Assembly (NCBI RefSeq): GCF_048128805.1
Contig: NC_136008.1
Coordinates: 15,665,572-15,729,571 of the forward strand
Length of the DNA stretch: 64,000 nucleotides
Origin: Centroberyx gerrardi
Lineage: Eukaryota > Chordata > Actinopteri > Beryciformes > Berycidae
Reading direction: 5' to 3'
Shown: in pieces, positions 36,101 to 48,668 of the stretch
Layout of the letters: each line of letters opens with the position of its first letter
How positions within the stretch are numbered: position 1 is the first letter of the stretch
Position numbers and translations under genes: made by a program
Notes under the pieces: model-generated
Told to the model about the DNA's origin: nothing
The model's database searches: none
Seen by the model: the letters and a program-made list of their open reading frames with translations, nothing else

Positions 36101-38785
36101 CCGAAACCATTGGAAATCTCACTAAGCCTCATTCTTTTAAAGTGACTTCACAAACCTCTTTCACTGCTGGATCATCTGTGCAGCCACAGCACCAGAAATT
36201 GGATTACATTACTATTCCACAGAAACATTACTAATCCACAGAATAGGAATGGATTCCATCTTTAGCCTACATCAGCTGACTGACAATCAAACACAGTTAA
36301 GGAAACTGTGTCCATTATGGCCCTCAAAACCTCCTGTCATCTTAATTAGCTTTCACTGTAAATACACCATGTCTTCTGCAATATCATAAGGCAGCTGAGG
36401 AAATCTGAATTTGTCAGCTACATGAGTTGTATCAACGGAAACTGACCTCAATTAAAAGTGACTTCCATTTAAAAAAGTGTCTATTCCAGATTTAAAGATT
36501 TAGACCAGGGGAGAGGCTTTAATGGAATGCTGACAGAGGGCCAGTTGGAGAGGTAATACATTTTCTGCAGAATGCCTGGGGATACCACATAAATAAGCCT
36601 GTGTTATTCCCGACAGAAACTCTCTATGATGCTGTGTGGTGATCTACGACTGAATAACCTGGTTAAAGAGCAGCAGAACAGCTGACAGCTTGATCAAGAC
36701 TACCTCTCTAAAGTGGTGTAGATCAAGGCTTTGGCCATCCCACCAATCCAATGGGTGATGGTATGAAAGGATGCGGTATTCCTCACTGTAGATGTGCAGG
36801 TATTGCTGTAGGCAAATTAGTGTACTGCTATTCCCCCTGGGGTAGTTCACCCAGACTGTATGCATAAAGGGAGGATAAGGACAGAAGGGGACAGACATCA
36901 GAGGGTTACGTATAGAAAGTAACAAAGATACATATTGAAGTTAGTGGGATGTGTCAGAAGCAACTACATGAACTCTGTGCAGTCAGTATCTTATGTCCAA
37001 GAAAGTATCCTGTCTGCAAAGAAATTGGTTTTATACTTCCATCATCCTTCTCAGCAATTCTTATTTCATTTATTACTCAGCAGCTCAATCTATATATTTG
37101 GCTGGTAAAAGTGTATCTTTATGGTTGCAAGTATTAATTAGTGATATTCTGGTATCATTAGTGTAATTTAGTGCCCAGTAGATTAATGGCACAGTGGCAT
37201 TTATCTATGAAACATTATATCTTGATGTTAAATTGCAATAAAAGGACCTGTATATTCTGAGGATATGGCTGTCCAAATCCGAGGGGGGATGGGGGTGTAG
37301 TTGACATCCATTAAGGAAATCCTTTATTGGCACATAAAAGTGAGAGGCAATATTTAGCCTAACTTGCCTTTGGCAACCTAACCCATAGCCTAACATTAAG
37401 AAGAGGACTCTTAGGGGAAATACCAAACTTTGTCACCGGTAAAAAAATATTTGTGTTTATGCATGAAATCCACAATTGAACATCAAAACCAAACCATGTA
37501 TAACAGTTTCACAATCGAGGCTACCCAAATTATTGAATCATGCAGTCCCAGTAAGCACATTATGAGTAATGTATTGTAGAAATGTCATTTTACAGTCTTC
37601 ACTGATTGCACATCACAGTATTTCACTACATCCCTTTCCGCCCCTAAAACAAAGCCTCTCCTCTCTCTATATCCAATGTAGTATATTCAATAACTAATTA
37701 TGGTAATTCATTACATCTCCAATTAGCAGAGAGGCTTTATTGCTGCACTATACCATAAAGAGCAGGATTTATGTCGGCTTTGAATGTCACCCAGAGGACA
37801 GAGGAGTAGCGCATCATTCAAGAGGAACAAAACAGAGAGACAGGAGCAAGGGAAAAAGAAAGGGAAGAGGGAGAGAAAGATACAGTGAGTTATTGGTTAA
37901 TGAATGTATTTTCTTTCCCATTTTCTCACAACCTTGAGCAAACCTTGAGAACGCACCTTTGTTTGCAGCCAACTGAAAAAGAGAGTGAATTGCCCTGAAA
38001 GATTAAATTGTCTAAGTTTTGGTATTTCACTGACGAGACTGCAAAAAAATATGTAGTGTATGCATGCATCCTCCACGAGATATGCCCGGTTAAAGCCACC
38101 TCGCCTGCTGTCAAACGGCCCCTCAGAGGGCGATAAGCGGCCCTGCTCTCCGTGTGGGTGGCTGTCTTATTAGTGCGCCTCACCATTTCACTCAGGCACA
38201 CAGCACAGCCAGCCATCTGCCACACCGCGCTCCTCTGCCCAGCCGAGTCTCTCAGGTGCCGTAAAAAATGGTGTCCCTTTGAAGCTTGGACAGAAAAGTG
38301 CTGACCACATAACTAAACTCTCATTTTACCAGAAAAAAAAAAAATCACTATCCATTCATCCAGGAAAAACAAGGTTTGCATTTATACATATTTACTTTGT
38401 ATAAAGCATGTAATACTGGCAGTACTCTCAGGGGAATTCCTCATGTGATTTGAAGCGCATTACACCATATAAATAAAATGATTAAAAATAGATAATTGAT
38501 ATACTGTGCCTGATATCCGGGCATGTTGTGTTTCCTTTCACCCAGCAAAGATTACCGCAAACCTCCAGCACACTGGTATCCAAATGAATTTCCACAATGG
38601 ACCTCCCTTCTCCAAGTCTCTGCTGTTAACTGTCATTATATTGTTTCTTCAGTCTGTGAACAATATGCTTTCACAAATCATTTCAAGGTTTGTTGTCTCA
38701 AGGGGAAAAAAAACAATTGGCCTGTAGTGTTTCTGCTTTGAGCGTCTCTCTGACAAAGGTCATCTCTGACCTTTGCAGGGACTCT

Positions 38786-38801
38786 ATTGCCACCTTGTGG
38801 C
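38786..38801 (-). promoter_or_regulatory. CTCF-like motif near the skap2 3' end
   Basis: On the minus strand GCCACAAGGTGGCAAT; the core matches CCASYAGRKGGCRS at 12 of 14 positions. Confidence 0.3.
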
Positions 38802-39223
38802 TTACCTAGCAGGTTTTCTATTAAAAGATGCTCTGACACAACGGATATTTTTAAATCTTTATTCAACTTGCCATTTGCAAATAGTCAAAGTTTGCCCAAG
38901 CAGATCATGAAATGTTTTTGTGAACAAATTGTATCTCAGATAGAAAATAAATACAAGCAGTGCAAAGTAAAATCTATTTAAGCAAACATGGATCAATGTT
39001 TTGATCCAATCATCAGTCTTTCACGCTGGAAAATGGAAATGTTCCTGAAAAACAACACAAAATATCAATAACAATACACAGAAGTTATTCCAGTTACATA
39101 TTTTAGTTTTGAAATCTGAATGACATAGCAAACAAGTAGAAAAATGAACTTGTTTATCGCAATCTTGCTCTTATTCCATCCATGTTTGTCATGTCAGGTC
39201 TCAGCGACTTACTCCGGTTGCTT

Positions 39224-40458
39224 TTACATAGCATACAGCTCCATGAGGTAGTCTTTGGGGACAATTCCTATAGCGCCCTTCAGCTCTCCAACCCACCAGC
39301 CAAAGCTCTGATACTCCTAGGAGAAACAGGACAAAGGGGAGACACAGAGAGTAGGAGGAAGAGTGGGAGAAAGAAAAACATTTAATCAAAATCTCTCAGT
39401 AATACAGATCATACATACATTGTTTATTAATGCATTAAGTGCAGCAGCTAAATCCTTGTGACAGTGGACACAGTTTGACAGACTGGGCAAGCTTCAGAAG
39501 TAGAGGAAGCAGCACTCTGGCTTGTGGTCAAAATGCTTGTGACTTTGAGATTGGACGGTGTAGCTAACAAATTAAGTCAGAATCAAAAAATCAACAAACA
39601 AGAGAACAGAACAGCACAAACGACACCCAACACTCTTCTTGCCACCATCACTATAACATCACCTGTTTGTTTTTTCAAGTTCTTTTCTCTCTTTTCCTCT
39701 CACTCCCATCCCCAGAACAATCCCTACATCCCACTGACAACTTTATATTTCCTGTCTCGGTTCCTGGTGTCGGTTGTGAGGCTGCGCACTTCCCTCCATT
39801 CCACGCGAAAACCTCAGCGCGCACAGAGCACATCACACATAAATCTGTCACGGCATGACAAGTAATAGCTCCAAATGGCTGTCAGCATGCTGAGATGTAA
39901 GGAGGGCACTGTGAGGAGAGATCTGAGACGAGCAGAGAATACCCCTCTCCCTTTGGCCAAGAGCCTGACCTCACATCAAAGTCCTCCCAGGACATGAATC
40001 ACACTGGAGATCACATGCTGCCAAGGCCGAAGGAAGAGGGACCTGCACAATGTTTCAAATCCATGCCAAAACTCAGGGATGAGGAGAGGCAGGGGATGTG
40101 TGTGTTCATTCCCATGAGGGAGAAATGGATGTAGTAGTCCTATAGTATTAGACACAGGGAGATTAGGCTAACAGTAATGGCCAACATTGACAGTTGTCTG
40201 GCGACAGACCATTCATCAAGCCAGACAAAGGTGCTTGGCTTACTGTCCATGTCACAACACTATAGTCAGACAATGATGTGAATACAGCAAAAAGTAATTA
40301 CTACACCTAAATAATTAACAGCAAATTAAACATCATACATAAATTACTCCGAGACACAAACACTAAATGTCACATTCATTTCATTAATGTGTCACATGAT
40401 GAAAATGACATTTTGTCCCCAAGCCCCTGGAGGACAATATAGCAGATTGACATGAGTT

Positions 40459-40501
<43 letters not shown>

Positions 40502-43500
40502 ATAGTGTATGTGTGTGTGTGTGTGTGTGTGTATGTAGGTGAGACAAAGAGAGTGTGTGTGCATATTATGACTTCCTGCCGCTAGCCTTTGAAAATGGCA
40601 ACACCTCATTGTGTAGTTCTGCTCTGCAGTGGCTGACAAATAAGTCATGCTTGAGTGAGTGCGGGATACAACACGAGAACACATATACAGAGGTGTGGAA
40701 GACTAATGAGAGCCTGAGGAAGGGAGCGCGGACCCCACACTGTGACAACGTACACACCAACACTAATACACTAAGTTGGCCAATACCACTGTCCCAGAAC
40801 TTTGTTCCTACTGAATGAAATACTCCGGTGCTGATGCATCAGTTGTGGAACAGGGACAAGTCCAGCGATCTGTAGCCACAATAACTACAATAGCACTGTA
40901 TTATGTTTGGACAGCGTTTACATCTTAGCAACCACTCCAGCCACTTAAGTTAAGTGAGATGCTACATCTCTAGATTAGTTTTATGTGCTGTGAGGTGCGC
41001 CATGTTGGGAGGGGTGCTGCTGCTTATCCTGACAACACACTCCCTCAGTCCGGCCTTATAATCAGCACCCGGGCCTGACTGGGGGGTCTCCCAGCTGTAA
41101 CACTACAGCTATTTCTGGACTGTGGAATGGGGGAGGGACCCAGGGAAGAGGGAGAAAGGAGAATGAAGGAGGAGGGAGGGAGGTGGGGGTGGAAGGAGTC
41201 GGCTGCCCCTTCAGCTGCAGCTGGCTGCTGCAGTCCAGACAGGTTTTATGGTCATTGCCCTCCCAGCAGGCCACAACCCCCAACACCAAGGTTTCAGCTA
41301 ATGGCACTCCCAGTCTAAGTGAAAGGGCAACTTGATTCCTGGTTCTTTTCCACACAAGAAAAAAAGGAGTAATAAACAGGCAGTTGGCCAATGAGCATCC
41401 ATAGGTCTGTCTGCTTTGTGCATTGGTCTCTTCCCATGCTCCTGATTGAATAGGAAGTCATTATCAGCTGATGTGATAATACTGGTTCATCCAAAAGAAT
41501 AAAATACTTTATTGGTGTATTTTTGAATAGTGTACTTTTTTGAATATTTGGAACCTGGCAGTCACAACATGTTTTTAAATCGTCATTGCTTTTAGTGGCC
41601 ACTAGATGGCAGACTTGAATTTAAAGTGGACTACAATGTGTCTCAGTTGACCACATACTCCACAGAAACCAGACCAACTCATGTGAAGCAGAAAATAAAG
41701 CCAATCTGTGCATATTTCACACATTTTCATACAAACCACGCAGTCGACATCCATCTCAAAAGTACATAACTCCTCGACTTATTTGCGGTGTGTGTTCAAC
41801 AAGTTTGTTAAATGTATCACAACAAAATCCAATACTGTGTGTATATGAACCCGTTCAACACAAAAGGGCTTCTGTTTAGTTACATAATAAAGGTAAAGAA
41901 CGGCCTCTCAGTTCTCCACACCCGGCACCCACGCCTAGCCGACAAGCCTCGGAAATTGTGCGTCCACTACACGTCCTCACCTGCTCTGAATAGAGTGGCG
42001 GACTGCGCCTGGGTTTCCTGAGAACACACATTCCTATTAAAGCCCTGCCTGGCGAGGTGAGAGAGACGTCTGAGAGGTGTGTGGGCTGAGGCCTGCTCAC
42101 CGCCTGGCATGGCAGCAGTGGCAGCGTGCTGAAACGCTCCAGATGGAAGTGATGGAATGGCGCAGCGTGCCAGCTAGACCCAGCCTCCGCCAGCAGCACT
42201 AAAACAGTTTCCGTTGTGACACAACTAATCCCCATCACAGTGCCAGAGTGAGGATCTACCCCAGCCTGCCTCTCACCATCAGCCATCCACCTCCAGGCTG
42301 TGCGCCAGGTGCTGCCAGTAAAGGATATGAACAGTCAGTTCCTCTGAGGACCTAGAAATAACTCCTCACTTTAGGTGGTCTGGTGCCGGCAGAACCTCTC
42401 TAAATATGAAAAGAATCTCATAACACTTGCAGTACAGTTGGGCTTGTGCTAATGCTGGCTTTACCGTGCATCAAGAAACCGCTAACTTAGGGACAAATTA
42501 ATGTTTTACCTCAGACAAGAGGGGTCCCACCAACCGTACCTTGCTCAGGATGTAGATGGCATCTCCTCGTCTGAAGGACAGCTCATCTGGCCGGTCTCCT
42601 GAACAGTCCCATAAGCCCTGGTAGAAGTTCTGGTAGTCTGTGCTCTTATTAACTGGGCAGAAAGGGGCAAGAGGATAATAACAGATCAGGCACCTTATTT
42701 TCTACTGGCTCTAATCACTTCCCTTGAGTCTACAGGTTTAACACGGTAGTGATTGTAACTCTGCTGCAAAACCAACAGGAGGCAGTGGAGAGCCAATAAG
42801 AGAATAGGAGGCACCATGTGCAGCCAGAGGCTGGCAGGCTGGATAGGTCAGAGCCTCTTGGCATCTCCTGTTACCTCTCTGCCAGTTTAGTGATCTCCCT
42901 CCACGGACTGAGTGCACAAGCTCATGAAGCTGGTAATTTACTACATTGTGGTGGCCCTCACTGGAATGGCCTGTTAATGTTATAGGGATTTCACAGATAT
43001 GCACATGACTCTTAATTGATGGCTTCTTAGATCATGGTTGAAAACACAGAATTGCATTTGCACCCACATCATATGAAAGAATCACTTATTTTAAGACAAA
43101 AAGGAAGTTGGCTAAGTTAACGGAGTTATTTCCAGCATTGTGTTAACTTTCAGTTTGCATGCTGACAGAAACTTCCCCTCTGTAAGCCTCACTTCTTCTT
43201 CCCAGTGGCCTATAAAGTTAAGCTTGCTTGTTAACAAAAGAAGCCAACATATGACCGAAAGGTCATATGTTGGCTGCTTCAGCCAATCCACTATCCCTTA
43301 CACCCATAGTGCAATTTACTATACTCACTATATTCTATATCCACAAACAAATAAAAATAGTTCTTATATCGGTGCAGTTTGTTGCAACCAGCCACAAATG
43401 TCAGTGTTGCGTACCTGCAACAGGAGGAGCGGGTTTGCTCAATGGTTCCACCTTTGGAGGAGGCTTTGGAGGAGTTGGCATGTCTTCCTCTGGGGAAAGA

Positions 43501-46500
43501 GACAATATTGCTGCATGAGCAAAAATTTACTTAACAGATTACAGTGTACTCCTCTACTGACATGCAGCACCACCAAAGGGATTTGGACTTCCAGTCGACA
43601 AAGATAAACTTGCAATGACAGAAGAACGCTTCACAGGGGGAAATTAAATTATGTGAAAAAAGGCGGATACAATATGTTCATGATCTGTAGTGCAACACAG
43701 ATTGACACAGCGATAAAATTTTGCGGGGAAAAGTAGCTTTGGGGTCGGACCTGGCAGTTCTTCATAGATGTCATCGTCGATGGGCTCAGGCTCGGCTGCA
43801 GCAGGCCCAGCAGGGCCGACATCATCATACATCTCCTGATCCTCCTCCTCTTCCTCTGGGATGATGCCTGTCATGTCTACATAAGAGAAAACATGCACAT
43901 ATATCACACATGGATTCATGCAGGCACACACAGAGAGTACGGGGTGATAATATATAGAGAATTTTGTCCATAGTTGGATTTGCGCTCATAAAGAAACAAA
44001 GGTGGGTGCTACTGATACTATAGAGTGTGATAATGTGGTCACATAATTGAAATTGTTCAAACCTTTCAAAACAAAGTCTATCTGTTTCACCCATTCCTCC
44101 GCCTCTTTCGGAGATGACGCACAAAACTGTGATGAAAGAGGAGAGAAATGAAAACTGCAGTCAGTCCAATATGCAGTTATACATATATTAATTAACATAA
44201 ACAAATAATACTGCATTTATGCATAGTAAAATGTTCCACATGGAAGAGCCTGAATGTGTTAGAAACAGTCATTTAGGCTTTTTAAATATGCGTGTCAGGT
44301 TGAGCCATTGCAAAGGTAGCAGTGTCAAGTGAATGAATAGGTTTTAAAAATAAAGATTTAATGAAGTGCAAGTACACACGTAACTTGCCAAGTTTTAAAC
44401 ATGGTACATCTCAAGTCCACATTTGGTTTTCATAGAAGGGTTACATTTAGACTACGGACAGTCAAACTATCGCCAAGAGACTAGCTTACCTGATAAACTC
44501 GCTTGTCAGGAGCCGAAATTTCAAAGCAACAGTCTTTCTTTGAATCTTTCCGTAAGGTGCTGTTCATTTTGACATTGTACCCATCAATACCAAACTCGCC
44601 CTTCTGCTGCTTGTCTGTTTAAAAAAGGTTCAAGACAGCACTAATTGTTCAGAAAGAGACCATCATCAAAAATCTGAGAAACAAAAGCAGAATACCAAAT
44701 ATCCATCCACTTTGATATTTCATCCAACATGTGTTTCATAATAGAGCCATGCATCTTCAACTAATATCAATGGGAAAAAAACAACCTGCAAATACCTTTC
44801 TCACTGCCATAATAGTAGAATGTATGGTTGCTTAGAGCACACCATCTCTTCTGCCACTCGGTGCCAAAGAAGCTGTGATCTACAAAGGAAAAATAACAAA
44901 GCACAAAAGAGGCACATCATTTATGTTTTTTAGGTAAATTGCCCCTCCCCTCCAGCAAAATAAATTCTTAATGTGTATCTTATGAACAGGGAACCCACCC
45001 TTCCTGCGTTTCTCGAGGTATCCTGCCTTAAACACAGACAGGAGGTCCTGAGCCGCCACAGGTGGAGACTGCTGGGCACCTGGAGAGGAGGTCAGAGGAG
45101 AAACTTCAGTTTAGCACTTAAAAATACTACTGCTTAAGTGTTACAGCGATTCGAGGTTTGAAAGTGGCACAGCAGAAATGTCCCACTATATCATAAATCC
45201 TAATGCTACTGTCAAGTCCTTTCAATATGATTTTAATATCTGAAAGTCACATGTGAAAGTCAAATTTAACGTTAGGTATGATCAGATGGGTTTTTGGATA
45301 CTTTGTTTATCATGTACTAGGTTGATTGTTGTTAAAATTGATAGCAGAGGCCCTGGAAAGTACACTGAACAATGTTTTGCTTCTCAGTAGAGGAGATTCC
45401 CTATGCAGAGTGCAACTTCAATGCAAATGTTCAACTGCTGTGTCAAAGTTGCTTTGTGTGAAAGAGTGGCCATAAAACTGGCAGCTGCTTACAGCCCATA
45501 AAACCCGGACCCCTAACCACCATTTCACAAGGCTTTCCCTGATACTCCATTTAAAAAGGTAAATACAAAATCTTGTATAGATTACCATGGCGGAGCATGC
45601 ATGGTTAAGGCTACTGTATATTGAGGAATGTGTTTTCTCAAACTACAGCCACGGCAGTAATTTTCGGTCCCTATAGGCTGTGACTGGGAGTAATAAAGCA
45701 TGCTCTAGCTGTCAAAGAGGTGGGGTGAAAGGGGAGGTGGGAGTAGCAGTTGTGCCCCCAAATTGCTTCCCAAGTATGTTGCCAAGTTACAGTTGGAATG
45801 TCTGCCTCATTGTGGCCCTCAAAACCACTTTCTCCAAGGTGCAGACTTGAAGTTTTGTGTATTTATTCATGCCAGGATGCAATTTTCAATCGTTTAATCC
45901 ACCACAGGTTCACAGTTAGCAGGCATCCAAAGCTAAGTGGCTTACATTACCTTCACAACCCTCATCATCCTTGTCTGCGCGCTCTGAATGCAGCGACCCT
46001 CCATCATTGTTGCTGTCAACCTCGTCCTCATCATCTGTATCTTCTCCACCTAGTGGGGTAGAGAAGGTGCTGGGTAGTGATGGCGAAAGTTATGGTGCAA
46101 TGTATGTAAATACAGACCTCAGAAATACCCAACAAGAAAGACTAACACTCACTTTTGTCCTTGAAATCCTGTGGGAAACTGTTTGGGAGACAATAAATGG
46201 ATAAAATAGCTTTCATATTTTGCATCAGCAGCAAGACTCAGAATAATGAGTGATATTTTGTAACACAACTCCAACACCAGGAAAACTGAGATGTAGAAAG
46301 TGTGCACGCATACCCCAATTTGACATCTTTTATCCGTTTAATGAACACCTCCCTCTTCTCTTTTGCCTTCTTGCTCAAATTTTCCGCTTTCAACCCATCA
46401 GAGAGGAAGGTTTCTAGATCTAAAAAAAAAAAAAAAAGGAAGGTAAAGTATTTACATAACCTAACACCACAATTAAGTTTATTAGTCTACTGATTGTCAA

Positions 46501-46943
46501 CAATTAATGCTTGAAGCCAGGTGGTAGAAGCCTGCTGGCCAGTCATTTGGGCCCAGTGACTGTTGGAGATCATGTTAAATTTCAGAAAACTACGCCCACA
46601 CAACAGCAGTTTCCAGCTTTGACTGTGCATTGTTTGATGCTTTTCCGCAGGAGCTAATACCAACAGTGTGGTGTTTTGCTGTGTGAGCAGCAACCGGACT
46701 CGCCCCACTGAACTAGTGCACTTGACTGATGGTAAAACAAAACTCAGTCATCCATGTTGTGTTTGCGCTTCCTCTTTTACAAAGCGGTCTCTTAAAACCT
46801 GGGGTTACTCAGATAAAGCCCTTAAGGACAGGGGAAAACATTAGCCTACACACACACACACACACACACATAGATGGAATAATTTGGGATTTGTGTTAAG
46901 TACCTGAAATAAGCGTCGTTAACTCCTCGGGAATCGCGCGCAT
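39224..46943 (-). CDS. skap2: Src kinase-associated phosphoprotein 2 (SKAP2/SKAP55R adaptor)
   Basis: Twelve coding exons, 5' to 3' on minus: 46943-46904, 46419-46314, 46178-46153, 46049-45951, 45079-44999, 44879-44796, 44614-44490, 44126-44063, 43876-43751, 43489-43415, 42652-42540, 39316-39224 (TAA). They sum to 1032 nt, 343 residues, with matching phases throughout. The N-terminus ([19 protein letters not shown]) is the helical dimerisation region, shorter than in mammals. An acidic linker is followed by the PH domain (about 107-211: [60 protein letters not shown]). Candidate Src-family phosphotyrosine motifs are MYDDV and IYEEL. A Pro-rich linker precedes the C-terminal SH3 (about 282-341: [25 protein letters not shown]-type [16 protein letters not shown]). 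SKAP2 links integrin and immune-receptor signalling to actin through ADAP/FYB. Position and orientation, tail-to-tail with snx10 and beside the 3' end of HOXA, match mammals. Intron 11 is the largest, 3.2 kb. Confidence 0.96.
40454..40555. repeat. Compound (TG)n microsatellite in skap2 intron 11
   Basis: Two (TG)n blocks (about 40464-40500 and 40508-40532) separated by GAGATAGTGTA. Confidence 0.95.
41596..41612 (+). promoter_or_regulatory. Consensus CTCF site in skap2 intron 11
   Basis: TGGCCACTAGATGGCAG; the core at 41599-41612 matches CCASYAGRKGGCRS at all 14 positions. It is the best CTCF match I found in the window. CTCF sites beside HOXA mark domain borders in mammals; occupancy here is inferred. 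Confidence 0.6.
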
Positions 46944-47088
46944 ACTGATCGGCGTTGACTGGCAGCGATGGACCGTCCAGCAGGGGAAACTAACTTCACA
47001 CAACACGGAAGCAACGGTGGGCGCAGGGACGCGGAAGTTACCATGTCAATTATTTATCACTGACCTGCACTGTAACTGTTCAGCTGCA

Positions 47089-47090
<2 letters not shown>
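46944..47090 (-). promoter_or_regulatory. skap2 5' UTR and promoter region
   Basis: Sequence just upstream of the skap2 ATG is richer in CG than its surroundings (CGCGCGC near the start, GGGACGCGGAAG near 47025). It ends at a (CA)n microsatellite (about 47091-47139). No TATA box evident. Confidence 0.4.

Positions 47091-47139
<49 letters not shown>
47091..47139. repeat. (CA)n microsatellite upstream of skap2
   Basis: About 24 CA units about 150 bp upstream of the skap2 start codon; another shorter (CA)n lies at about 46851-46870 in skap2 intron 1. Confidence 0.95.
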
Positions 47140-47142
<3 letters not shown>

Positions 47143-48595
47143 TCACATGTGATACTTGGTGAAGTTTATTAGTAGCTTTTATTATTTTTTTAATCCTAAC
47201 CGCTGATGGATTTCATTCACTGTTGGCAGACTGGTAAAAAAGACAGTGGGTGATGCTTTAATGGACCAGCGGATCTTTACGACTAATAAAGTCAAGGCAT
47301 AATGTCATGATAATATTTTTGATTGATCCCAGATAACATTTCTCTGGCACTTCAGGCTGCTTATATCCAATTCCTCCATCCTCGAGCAGGAGACACACTG
47401 GGAGTGTCTTTTTTTTTTACAATCATACTTTCATTTTATGAATATGTCAACATTGTAAATCTAAAGAGGGATAATTACCACTACACAAGACAATTATATA
47501 GAACTGTTTGCAGATTATAGAGGTCTTCATAGTTGATACCTTTTTTGGCTGTGAGCAATAAAACTCTGTGAGGTAGCTTACCTATAACTTAATGCAGATT
47601 CACAACACTCCTGCTGCACTTTTATCTCAATAAATTACCTTTAAAGGTTGGCTTCTTGTGTAAGAGACTTTTCATCAGTTTCCATTGCTCTATCAATGAA
47701 AAATACAATTTCCCATGGTATTTGATGTGTCCATCAACGCACCACAGGCCTATGTATGATCTTCTGAAGCAATGCCTGCAATAATAAACCCCAAAAACAC
47801 TTAAGATGGTCAGAAAATAGTGAATCAAATGACTCTGTTGCAGCCCTCATCAAGTATAAGTTGTGCTCAATGATGTATTCAAGGAAAGGAGCCTGTTGTC
47901 ATATTGTTTACAGAACTGTCAGTCATTCATTAGTCATCTTCTGACAAGCTGTATCACCCAATCCAGGTTAAAAGACTGAGCCTTTGAACTGTATAGCCTA
48001 TTGTTCGGGAAATACCTACAAGTGAGACAGAAATGTCAGTGCAGCTGTGTGTGAAGAGCCTCAGCCCTGCAGCTGGTGCACAGTGTTTGTTGCTGCTGCT
48101 CGCTGGAGCTGAAGGGAGAGCGGTGTGCTGCCGGACAGACAGATTCTCTCAAGACATGTTTCACGTTGTTTCTGTCACTCCAGGTTCAGTCCTGCAGCTT
48201 TGTAGAGACGGACATGGACTTCCTTACAGTATCCAGTGTTTATTAAGTTTCTCATTTGTCCTAACTGGAGAGGAAAGAGTGTATTTGATGATATAAACAT
48301 TTAAGATGATGAAAGAATAGACAATGGTAGAGCATACACAGACTGTGCTGTGTGGTTCCAATACTTTCCCTTTATATCTTTCATGAAACATTTAAATCTT
48401 ATAGGTCCATATTCATAAAGCTTCCCAAATAGGAGCTGGAAGTTATTGTCATGTGACCCAATTAAACCTCAGATCAGTACTACTTTTCTGATATTATTTA
48501 TGCATACATTTTCTGATGTCACATCCTGTTCGGCATTATCTGAGCAGCCAATAAATTCTTTATGAGGCAGAATCACTCTATGGTCATTCAAAACC

Positions 48596-48612
48596 TGACC
48601 CCCTCCTGACCC
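48596..48612 (-). promoter_or_regulatory. DR5 retinoic acid response element candidate
   Basis: On the minus strand GGGTCAGGAGGGGGTCA: two identical RGKTCA half-sites spaced by five bases, the arrangement bound by RAR/RXR. It lies 2.3 kb 3' of the hoxa2b stop and between hoxa2b and skap2, the relative place of the well-known Hoxa1 3' RARE in mammals. Confidence 0.6.
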
Positions 48613-48655
48613 GCCAGGACTTCCACCCTGTTGGGTGAGGAGATGAGAGGCAGCT

Positions 48656-48668
48656 TGACCTTTGACCT
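48656..48668 (-). promoter_or_regulatory. Perfect DR1 nuclear-receptor element
   Basis: On the minus strand AGGTCAAAGGTCA: two perfect AGGTCA half-sites with a one-base spacer, 43 bases from the DR5. DR1 sites bind RXR heterodimers, COUP-TF and HNF4. Confidence 0.6.

Larger units (their letters stand above)
28925..39223. other. Gene-free interval between snx10b and skap2 (convergent 3' ends)
   Basis: About 10 kb without any coding homology. Apart from (TG)n blocks at about 29770-29800, 30167-30198 and 32935-32975 it is mostly high-complexity DNA with homeodomain-type ATTA/TAAT cores (for example 29908-29920, 34295-34325, 36340-36350). The 3' flank of HOXA in vertebrates is known to hold long-range enhancers between SNX10 and SKAP2; that function here is inference. 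A CTCF-like site lies at 29224-29240 and a CRE palindrome at 29999-30014. A skap2 poly(A) signal (AATAAA on minus) is at 38858-38863. Confidence 0.5.

Noticed and set aside
43140-43607. 155-codon plus-strand frame in the skap2 region
   Set aside because: It overlaps the skap2 exon at 43415-43489 in antisense and shows no homology.
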